64,000 nucleotides of DNA, taken from NCBI RefSeq assembly GCF_015710575.1, contig NZ_CP065373.1, forward strand, positions 620,001 to 684,000, read 5' to 3'. Each line of letters opens with the position of its first letter. Within the stretch, counting starts at the first letter, position 1. A model generated the notes under the pieces. It did no database searches. It worked only from the letters and a program-made list of their open reading frames with translations, and was not told where the DNA came from. Positions 57,646 to 64,000 of the stretch are shown here, piece after piece. The stretch is from Mycolicibacterium mengxianglii. GTDB taxonomy: Bacteria; Actinomycetota; Actinomycetes; Mycobacteriales; Mycobacteriaceae. The position numbers and the translations under genes are program-made.

Positions 57646-58422
57646 ATGCTGAGGGGCAGCTACGTTGCGTTGGGCTCGTCGATGGCGGCGGGCCCCGGGA
57701 TCACGCCCCGGGTCGCGCACTCGCCGCGGCGGGCGGGCAGGTCGCAGCACAACTACCCCCACTTGGTGGCGCAGGCCCTGCAGCTGGACCTCACCGACGT
57801 GACGTATTCGGGTGCGACCACGGCGAACCTGCTGCACGAGCCCCAGCACGGAACCCCGCCGCAGATCGAGGCGTTGCAGGGCGACGAATCCCTGGTCACC
57901 GTCACCATCGGCGGAAACGACATCGGCTATGTACCGCTGTTGATGGCCGCCAGCCTGCCTGCGGTGGCGCAGCGGCTACCGGTGCTCGGGCCGGCGCTGC
58001 AGAACATGCTCGACCCGGGCGCCCGCGAGCGGGCGCTCGCAGACATCGACGGCGCCCTGCGCGCGGTGGGAAGCGCGGTCCGGGCCCGGGCGCCGCAAGC
58101 GCGGGTGCTGTTCGTCGACTACCTGACGCTGCTGCCGCCCGCCGGCCAGCCGGCTCCGCCGCTCGCTCAAGTTGACGCCGACCTGGGCAGGCGACTGGCG
58201 GACCACCTGCGTTCCGCCACGGCCGCGGCGGCGGCAGCCACCGGCTGCGAGGTGGTGGGCGCCGCCGAGGCCAGCCGCGACCATCATGCCTGGTCAGCTG
58301 CGCCCTGGACGGTGGGTGCACGGTTTCCCGTGCCCCGGCGCCCGGCACCGTTTCACCCCAACGCCGCCGGGATGGCGGCAGTCGCCGAGATGGTGGTGAG
58401 CCGCGTAAGGTCCGGGCAGTGA
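57646..58422 (+). CDS. SGNH/GDSL-family hydrolase
   Basis: About 258 residues from ATG 57646 (GTG 57640 is an alternative). The SGNH blocks are present: block I has YVALGSSMAAGPGI with the catalytic Ser, block III has VTIGGNDIGY (GxND), and block V FHPNAAGMAAVAEM with the catalytic His. No signal peptide is obvious. It is probably an esterase or lipase of unknown substrate. It follows thiG by 7 bp and overlaps the ABC transporter gene by 4 bp (GTGA), so it may belong to the transporter unit. Confidence 0.87.
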   Translation: MLRGSYVALGSSMAAGPGITPRVAHSPRRAGRSQHNYPHLVAQALQLDLTDVTYSGATTANLLHEPQHGTPPQIEALQGDESLVTVTIGGNDIGYVPLLMAASLPAVAQRLPVLGPALQNMLDPGARERALADIDGALRAVGSAVRARAPQARVLFVDYLTLLPPAGQPAPPLAQVDADLGRRLADHLRSATAAAAAATGCEVVGAAEASRDHHAWSAAPWTVGARFPVPRRPAPFHPNAAGMAAVAEMVVSRVRSGQ

Positions 58423-59333
58423 TCGAACTCCAGGGGCTGACCAAGGTGTTCGGCCGCGGTGCGCGCGCCACCTGTGCCGTCGACGATCTGACGTGCACCG
58501 TCGAAACTGGAGTGGTCACCGGATTTCTCGGACCCAACGGTGCGGGCAAGTCCACCGCGATGCGGTTGATCCTCGGGCTGGACCGCCCGACCTCGGGAAC
58601 AGCGACGGTGGCTGGTCAGCAGTACCGGAACCTGCGGGATCCGCTGCGCACCGTCGGGGCGCTGCTGGACGCCCGGGGGACTCATCCGAGCCGGTCGGTG
58701 CGGGCACATCTGGGCTGGATCGCCGCCAGCAACCGGATCCCTGCCAAACGGATCGACGAAGTGCTCGGCATCGTCGGATTGCAGGACGTCGCTGCGAAGA
58801 AGTCGGGGGAGCTGTCGTTGGGCATGAGTCAGCGGCTGGGCATTGCCGCGGCGCTGCTGGGCGACCCCCCTGTGCTGATGTTCGACGAGCCCGTCAACGG
58901 GCTTGATCCGGAAGGCATCCGCTGGGTGCGGACCCTGATGCGGGAGCTGGCTGCCGAGGGGCGCACGGTCCTGGTGTCCAGTCACCTGCTGGCCGAGATG
59001 GCCAACACCGCCGACCGGCTGATCGTGATCGGCCGTGGTCGGCTGGTGGCTGCCACGACCGTCGACGAGTTCGTGGCGCGCTCCCGTGCCGATGTCGTCC
59101 GGGTGCGCAGCCCGCAGCTGGAACTGTTACGCAACGCATTGCTGGACGCGGGAATCGAGGTCACCGACGACGTGGATGCGTTGTCGGTCAATGGCGTGTC
59201 CGCCGAGGTGATCGGTGAGCTCGCGGCCCGTAACCACCTGACGCTCTACGAACTGACTCCCCAGCGTGCCTCGCTCGAGGAGGCTTATCTGCAACTCACC
59301 GAGGACGTCACCGATTACCGGTCGGCGTCATGA
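58419..59333 (+). CDS. ABC transporter ATP-binding protein
   Basis: 304 residues from GTG 58419. Walker A is LGPNGAGKSTAMRL, the signature is ELSLGMSQRLGIAAALL, Walker B is PVLMFDEPVNGLDPEG, and the switch His is in VLVSSHLLAEM. The C-terminal 85 residues are an extension common in ABC-2 type exporters. It is coupled to the SGNH hydrolase upstream and the permease downstream. It probably exports a lipid, peptide or drug, with the target undefined. Confidence 0.92.
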   Translation: MIELQGLTKVFGRGARATCAVDDLTCTVETGVVTGFLGPNGAGKSTAMRLILGLDRPTSGTATVAGQQYRNLRDPLRTVGALLDARGTHPSRSVRAHLGWIAASNRIPAKRIDEVLGIVGLQDVAAKKSGELSLGMSQRLGIAAALLGDPPVLMFDEPVNGLDPEGIRWVRTLMRELAAEGRTVLVSSHLLAEMANTADRLIVIGRGRLVAATTVDEFVARSRADVVRVRSPQLELLRNALLDAGIEVTDDVDALSVNGVSAEVIGELAARNHLTLYELTPQRASLEEAYLQLTEDVTDYRSAS

Positions 59334-60088
59334 GTCCGGTGTGGTCGGCGCTGGCAGCAGAGCGCATCAAACTGTTCAGCACCAGGGCCCCGGCGGTGGC
59401 GGTGTTGGTGGCGGCACTGTTCAGCCTGGGTCTGGCGGCGCTGCAGGCGTCGAACCGCGGAATGTCCGCGGTGGCACCACAGGAGGCGGCACTCGGGGTC
59501 GCGGTGGTGGCGGTGCCGGTGCTGATGGTGGTGGCATCGATGACGGTCACCGCTGAGTACCGCACCCAGATGATTCGGACCACCTTCGTGGCTGTTCCGA
59601 ACCGCACCCTGGTGTTCGCCGCAAAGGCCGTGCTCAGCGGCGTCTTCGCCGCAACCGCAACCGCGATCATGGTGCTGGCAGCGGTGCTGGTCGCGGGCGC
59701 GCTGGCCCCACCCTTGGCCACGGACGCGCTGGCGGTGTCGGATCCGCACACCTGGCGCACTGTCGGTGCGTTCGCCGTCTACGCGGCCGTCGCAGCGACT
59801 CTCGGTGTCGGGGTCGGCGCGCTGATCCGCGCCGCGCCCGGCACGGTGGCGGTCTTGTTGTTGTGGCCGATGGTGATCGAGACGGTGCTCGGGATCCTGC
59901 CCGAAACCGGGGCCAGGGTAGGGCCTTATCTTCCGTTCGCGAACGCGTACACATTCATCGAGGTCCAATGGCTCTACCAGGGTTACGACATGCGGTGGGG
60001 TCCGTTCGGCGGCCTGGTGTATTTCGTCGTTGTCACCGCCGTGGTGTTCACTGCAGCTCTGGTCGTCGTCAACCGACGCGACGCCTGA
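59330..60088 (+). CDS. ABC-2 type permease
   Basis: 252 residues with six predicted membrane helices, including APAVAVLVAALFSLGLAALQ and AAVAATLGVGVGALI, and an extracellular TAEYRTQMIRTTFVAVPNR segment typical of ABC-2 permeases. It begins at ATG 59330, overlapping the ATPase stop. It is the membrane partner of the preceding ATPase. Confidence 0.88.
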   Translation: MSPVWSALAAERIKLFSTRAPAVAVLVAALFSLGLAALQASNRGMSAVAPQEAALGVAVVAVPVLMVVASMTVTAEYRTQMIRTTFVAVPNRTLVFAAKAVLSGVFAATATAIMVLAAVLVAGALAPPLATDALAVSDPHTWRTVGAFAVYAAVAATLGVGVGALIRAAPGTVAVLLLWPMVIETVLGILPETGARVGPYLPFANAYTFIEVQWLYQGYDMRWGPFGGLVYFVVVTAVVFTAALVVVNRRDA

Positions 60089-60149
60089 CCCGGTGTCCGG
60101 CCCACGACAGCTGGGTGCACCACATTTCTCGGCGGTTAACGTGGACCCA

Positions 60150-61676
60150 ATGAGGCGCAGGAGACTAGCCGCAATCGTGGCCATCGCGACGTTCACAGTC
60201 GGTGGGTTCACCGGTTGTGGCAAGGAGGCCCGGGCGCCGCAGCCGGTCCCGGAGGCCGGCGATGCCCTCCCCGAGGCAGTGGAATTCGCCACCGCACTTC
60301 AGCAGAAGATCAGCGTCGAGGCTCTGATGGGCCATCTGCGTGCGTTGCAGCAGATCGCCGATGCCAACGACGGCAATCGCGCCGCCGGGACGCCGGGCTA
60401 CGACGCGAGCCTCGACTACGTGGCCGGCATCCTGCGCGATGCGGGCTTCGAAGTGCAGACACCGGAGTTCACCGCAACCGTGTTCGATGCCAAGCCCGGC
60501 GCAGTGAGCCTGGGCGGTAAGACCTTCGAGGCGCGGGCGCTGGAATTCACCACCGGCACCCCGCCGGCGGGGGTCACCGCAGCATTGGTACCCGCTCGGG
60601 TCGAGGACAGCCCGGGCTGCACTCCTGCGGACTACGACGGTCTTCCGGTCAAGGGGGCGGTGGTGCTCGTCGACCGCGGCACGTGTCCGTTCGCCGACAA
60701 GGCCGCGGCCGCCGCCGAACGTGGCGTGGCTGCGATGGTGGTGGTGAACAACGTCGACGGGCCGTTGACGGGCGGCACGCTCGGGGAGGACACCGACGTC
60801 ACCATCCCGGTCGTCAGCGTCACCAAGGCCGATGGCGTGCAGATGCGGGAGATGGCCGGCGAGGTCCCGGTCCCGGAAGCGACGGTCAAGGTCGAGACCA
60901 GCAAGCGTGAGTTGACGACCCGCAATGTCATCGCGCAGACCACCACGGGGGACACCCAGAACGTCGTGATGGCCGGGGCCCACCTCGACAGCGTGCCCGA
61001 GGGTCCGGGCATCAACGACAACGGCTCCGGCTCTGCGGCGATTCTGGAAACCGCAGTGCAACTGGGCGGCTCACCCCAGGTGCGTAACGCCGTCAGGTTC
61101 GGGTTCTGGAGTGCCGAGGAGATCGGTCTGGTCGGTTCCCGGCGTTACGTGGAATCGCTGAACGAAGACCAGCTCAAGGACATCGCCCTGTACATGAACT
61201 TCGACATGCTGGGATCCCCGAACCCCGGCTACTTCACCTACGACGGGAACCAGTCGTCGCCCGTAGGTAGCAACCAGATACCACCTCGGGTGCCGGAAGG
61301 CTCTGCAGGTATCGAACGAACGTTGGTGGCGTATCTGGATTCTGCGGGCAAGCCCGCACAGGACACCTTCTTCGACGGACGCTCGGACTATGACGCCTTC
61401 ACCCTGGCGGGCATTCCTTCCGGGGGGCTGTTCTCCGGCGCCGAGGAGGACATGACCCAGGAGCAGGCTGATCTGTGGGGTGGTCAGGCGGGTGTGCCGT
61501 TCGATCCGAACTACCACAAGCCCGGCGACAACATCGACAACATCGACCAGACCTCGCTGGGTATCCAGGGTGCCGGGGTCGGGTATGCGGTCGGTCTGTA
61601 CGCGCAGGATCAAAGCGGCCGCAATGGTATGCCGATTCGTGATGATCGCACCCGGCACGAGATCGCCCCGTCGTGA
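60150..61676 (+). CDS. lpqL: M28-family aminopeptidase lipoprotein with PA domain (LpqL)
   Basis: 508 residues from ATG 60150 (GTG 60141 is an alternative). A signal peptide ends in the lipobox FTGC. A PA domain occupies about 150-260, with VVLVDRGTCPFADKA. The M28 peptidase core has the zinc ligands in order: GAHLDSVP, GINDNGSG, SAEEIGLVGS, NFDMLGSPN and PNYHKPGD. It is a predicted surface-anchored aminopeptidase. M. tuberculosis LpqL (Rv0418) is of similar length, and it follows the thi operon there too. Confidence 0.93.
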   Translation: MRRRRLAAIVAIATFTVGGFTGCGKEARAPQPVPEAGDALPEAVEFATALQQKISVEALMGHLRALQQIADANDGNRAAGTPGYDASLDYVAGILRDAGFEVQTPEFTATVFDAKPGAVSLGGKTFEARALEFTTGTPPAGVTAALVPARVEDSPGCTPADYDGLPVKGAVVLVDRGTCPFADKAAAAAERGVAAMVVVNNVDGPLTGGTLGEDTDVTIPVVSVTKADGVQMREMAGEVPVPEATVKVETSKRELTTRNVIAQTTTGDTQNVVMAGAHLDSVPEGPGINDNGSGSAAILETAVQLGGSPQVRNAVRFGFWSAEEIGLVGSRRYVESLNEDQLKDIALYMNFDMLGSPNPGYFTYDGNQSSPVGSNQIPPRVPEGSAGIERTLVAYLDSAGKPAQDTFFDGRSDYDAFTLAGIPSGGLFSGAEEDMTQEQADLWGGQAGVPFDPNYHKPGDNIDNIDQTSLGIQGAGVGYAVGLYAQDQSGRNGMPIRDDRTRHEIAPS

Positions 61677-61700
61677 CGTCGGCGCGCTAGCCTGGGGCGG

Positions 61701-63173
61701 GTGAGGCGTGCAACTGCGGTACTGCTGGCGATCGCTCTACTGTCCGGCTGCTCATCCGAGGCCGACCAATCCGAGCCTGAGCCGGCCGTCGACCTGGCCG
61801 CCGAATTGTCCGAACGGGTCACCGGTGCCGGCATGGATGTGCACCTGCAGAAGTTGCAGGAGATCGCCGATGCCCATGGCGGCAATCGCTCCGACGGGTC
61901 CCCCGGTTACGACGCCAGCGCCGATTACGTCATTAATGCGTTGCAGGAGAAGGGCTTCGACGTACAGGCGACGGAGTTCGAACGGCTCGAGACGCGGAAC
62001 TCCGGAAAGCCGACCCTCAATGTGGGCGGCCGGGCGTTCCTGGTCGACCAGGCCTCGCTGCTGTTGCCGACTCCTCGAGGGGGGTTGACCGGGCCCGTCG
62101 TCAAACCCAGTGACAGTCCGGGGTGCGCACCCGCGGACTACCCCGCAACGGTGGCCAAGGGTGGTGTCGCAGTCGTCGACGACACCCTGTGTTCCATCGT
62201 CACCAAACAGAAAGCGGCGTCGGCAAAAGGTGCGGCGGCCTTGGTGGTGATCAGCGCCGGTGGCCGAAACGGCAGTCCCGCAGGGCTTTTCGAGCGTGGC
62301 TACTATGAAGAGCTGACCATTCCGGTTGCTGTCATCGGCACCGAGGGCGGTGCGGCGCTGCGCCGCGCCACCGGCCCGGCGCGGGTGGTCCTCGACGGTG
62401 ACACCGTCAAAGTGAAATCCCGAAACATCGTGGCGCAGACCAAGACCGGATCAACCAAAGATGTCGTGATGGTGGGCGCGCACCTCGACAGCGTGCCTTT
62501 GGGGCCCGGCATCAATGACAACGGCACCGGCGTCGCGGCGGTCCTGGAGACGGCTCTGCAGCTGGGTGCTGAACCGTCGGTGACCAACGCCGTGCGGTTC
62601 GCGTTCTGGGGCGCCGAGGAGAAGCGGCTGGCCGGCTCGGTCGATTACGTGTTCGGACTGGACCGCGATGAGCTCAACGACATAGCGGTGTACCTCAACT
62701 TCGACATGCTCGGCTCACCCAACGCAGGCTTCTTCACCTATGACGGTGACCAGTCCGGGACTCCGAGCCCCGATGTCGATGCCGACGATGTGCCCATCGG
62801 GTCGGCGGGCGTCGAGCGCACCCTGGCCGGCTACCTGAACTTGGCGGGCAAGCGACCGGCGGACATGCCGCTGGCGGCCAACAGCGACTATGGCCCGTTT
62901 CTGACGGCCGGGGTGCCGATCGGCGGGCTCACCACCGGTGGCCCGACGAACAAGACCAATGTCCAGGCGCGCTTGTGGGGAGGTAAGCCCGGGGTACCGT
63001 TCGATCCGAACTACCACAGCAGTCGGGACACCGTGAAGGCGGTGAACCGGGATGCGTTGGCCATCATGGGCCCTGCGGTCGCGTTCGCCGTCGGCACCTA
63101 TGCCGCGTCGATCGAGGGACCCAACGGGCTGCCGGTGCGCGACAAGCGGCACCGGGCGGCGATGGGGCCCTAG
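61701..63173 (+). CDS. M28-family aminopeptidase lipoprotein, tandem paralogue of LpqL
   Basis: 490 residues. A short signal peptide ends in LSGC (lipobox). The domain order is the same as its neighbour: a PA domain with reduced similarity (VAKGGVAVVDDTLC), then the M28 core with GAHLDSVP, GINDNGTG, GAEEKRLAGS, NFDMLGSPN and PNYHSSRD, so all five zinc ligands are kept. It arises from tandem duplication of lpqL. The start is probably GTG 61701, 24 bp after the lpqL stop. The PA domain has diverged most, which hints at a different substrate. Confidence 0.92.
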   Translation: MRRATAVLLAIALLSGCSSEADQSEPEPAVDLAAELSERVTGAGMDVHLQKLQEIADAHGGNRSDGSPGYDASADYVINALQEKGFDVQATEFERLETRNSGKPTLNVGGRAFLVDQASLLLPTPRGGLTGPVVKPSDSPGCAPADYPATVAKGGVAVVDDTLCSIVTKQKAASAKGAAALVVISAGGRNGSPAGLFERGYYEELTIPVAVIGTEGGAALRRATGPARVVLDGDTVKVKSRNIVAQTKTGSTKDVVMVGAHLDSVPLGPGINDNGTGVAAVLETALQLGAEPSVTNAVRFAFWGAEEKRLAGSVDYVFGLDRDELNDIAVYLNFDMLGSPNAGFFTYDGDQSGTPSPDVDADDVPIGSAGVERTLAGYLNLAGKRPADMPLAANSDYGPFLTAGVPIGGLTTGGPTNKTNVQARLWGGKPGVPFDPNYHSSRDTVKAVNRDALAIMGPAVAFAVGTYAASIEGPNGLPVRDKRHRAAMGP

Positions 63174-63189
63174 ATCATTGGCGACGCCT

Positions 63190-63327
63190 TCAACCTCGCA
63201 GGGTTTCCGAAGGCGACTCGCCGTAGCGGGCGCGGTACTGCTGGGCGAAGCGGCCGAGGTGGAAGAAGCCCCATCTGCTGGCCACTGCGGTGATCAATTC
63301 TGTTCGGACGTGTGGCCAGTAGCTGGC
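63190..63327 (-). pseudogene. C-terminal remnant of an AraC-family regulator
   Basis: Forty-five in-frame codons read from immediately after the phosphotransferase stop codon to TGA 63190. They contain the second helix-turn-helix of AraC proteins, WGFFHLGRFAQQYRARYGES followed by PSETLRG. No start codon or first helix-turn-helix is left. It is therefore the tail of a deleted regulator gene whose reading frame coincides with that of the phosphotransferase. Confidence 0.6.
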
Positions 63328-64000
63328 TCATGATAGGTCCGCCAGCGCCTCGGCAGTGTGCAGATCGGCGTAGGCCGCCGAATAACGTTGCGCCAGCGCC
63401 AGTGCGATATCGGGCCGCTGCCACAACTCCCCGGCACTGGCGGTACACAGCCAGAGGGTGAGTCCGTGGGCAACCGAGGCCCGATAACGCAGCCAGATGT
63501 CCTCCGGTGACGGCAGCTCATCGGCGGGCAGCCCGAGGGCTTCGCGGTACTCCTCGAGCAGAGCACGCTCGCTGCCGCGACGGTCCTCGGTGGTCAGCGC
63601 GCCCTGCAGGAAGTACCCCAGGTCCAACGAGAAGTTGCCGCGGCGCGCCACCTGCCAGTCCAGGAAACCGACCTCGCCGGTGGGCAGCAGGTAGGTGTTG
63701 CCGATGTGCGCGTCACCGTGCAGCAGGGTCACTGAGCTGGTGGTGAGAGTCCGGATGTAGGGCTTCCAGACGTTTTCGATCAGGTCCCCGATCGACAGCG
63801 CGTGTACCGCCGGCGGGGCGTCGTCGCCGAGGCGCTCCAGCGCAGCGGGCAGCGGCGCGTATTCCATGCCGTCCCAGGGCACAAAAGGCTCCAGCCACGA
63901 CAGGGCCGGTTCCGTGTCGACTCGATGGTTCCAGAATCCGCCGTGCATCCGGGCCAGCCCGCGGACCCCGCTGGCGGCCTGTTCCACTGTCAGCGGACGG
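63328..64000 (-). CDS. Phosphotransferase (APH/choline-kinase-like), 5' end beyond the window
   Basis: About 224 codons are visible and the frame continues beyond 64000, so the N-terminus is missing. The kinase-like catalytic loop TLLHGDAHIGNTYLL and the metal-binding VGFLDWQVARRG identify the aminoglycoside phosphotransferase/ecdysteroid kinase-like fold. In mycobacteria such proteins are common and act on unknown small molecules. The gene ends at TGA 63328-63330, with an AraC remnant directly behind. Confidence 0.85.
   Translation of the reverse strand, partial: RPLTVEQAASGVRGLARMHGGFWNHRVDTEPALSWLEPFVPWDGMEYAPLPAALERLGDDAPPAVHALSIGDLIENVWKPYIRTLTTSSVTLLHGDAHIGNTYLLPTGEVGFLDWQVARRGNFSLDLGYFLQGALTTEDRRGSERALLEEYREALGLPADELPSPEDIWLRYRASVAHGLTLWLCTASAGELWQRPDIALALAQRYSAAYADLHTAEALADLS

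Overview
The window looks like chromosomal DNA of a fast-growing or environmental mycobacterium (Mycolicibacterium-type). It is GC-rich, densely packed and full of GTGA/ATGA start-stop overlaps, and almost every gene has a recognisable mycobacterial counterpart. These include F420 enzymes (fgd1 and two further luciferase-like oxidoreductases), class II aldolase, PknG-GlnH-GlnX, MutT3, LpqL-type lipoproteins and several protein families of unknown function. Comparisons with M. tuberculosis gene order below come from memory, not from a search. I see no tRNA, rRNA, insertion sequence, prophage or CRISPR array.

Layout. (1) 1-3109, minus strand: three coupled genes, an acyltransferase-like protein, an E1(ThiF)-nitroreductase fusion and the start of a GAF-domain signalling protein. 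A 0.66-kb gene-poor stretch follows. (2) 3772-21087: a housekeeping block matching the Rv0381c-Rv0356c genes in inverted orientation (lipoprotein, TrmH methyltransferase, GH76 glycosidase, XdhC, DedA, fba, Rv0361/Rv0360c-like genes, M50 protease, purA, thioesterase). It is interspersed with acetoacetyl-CoA synthetase, an NhaA-thioredoxin fusion, an F420-type oxidoreductase, a metal-efflux CDF and a TetR regulator. (3) 21386-27918: accessory genes. A MarR regulator diverges from an MMPL exporter, ATP-grasp, P450 and ferredoxin operon, and a CPA1 Na+/H+ antiporter follows. (4) 27968-31749: a UBP-type zinc finger, purT, a small membrane protein, a rhodanese and metZ, nearly all coupled. (5) 31915-37957: a large LuxR-type regulator, an SDR, a GNAT, a luciferase-like monooxygenase and a metallo-hydrolase. 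(6) 38053-39063 fgd1, then an inserted four-gene operon (45686-39060, minus) coding for a processive GT2 (BcsA-like), a BcsB-like protein and two polytopic membrane proteins. This looks like an exopolysaccharide synthase. (7) 46180-54127: pta-ackA and the convergent pknG-glnH-glnX amino-acid-sensing operon. (8) 54270-63173: mutT3, thiE, a TPP riboswitch with thiO-thiS-thiG, an SGNH hydrolase, an ABC exporter and two tandem M28 lipoprotein peptidases. (9) The right edge has an AraC-family remnant and a partial phosphotransferase.

The genes cover central carbon flow (fba, pta-ackA, F420-dependent glucose-6-phosphate oxidation), purine, methionine and thiamine synthesis, and nutrient sensing. 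PknG with GlnH and GlnX links external acidic amino acids to the TCA cycle.

Main points of interest: (a) the coupled E1-nitroreductase/acyltransferase/GAF cluster at the left edge; (b) the cellulose-synthase-like operon inserted between fgd1 and pta; (c) pta and pknG, 4.4 kb apart, each broken by what looks like one missing G in a G run, so either shared assembly error or real loss; (d) a perfect TGTGA-N6-TCACA CRP-type site upstream of pta-ackA; (e) an MMPL/ATP-grasp/P450/ferredoxin operon under a MarR regulator.
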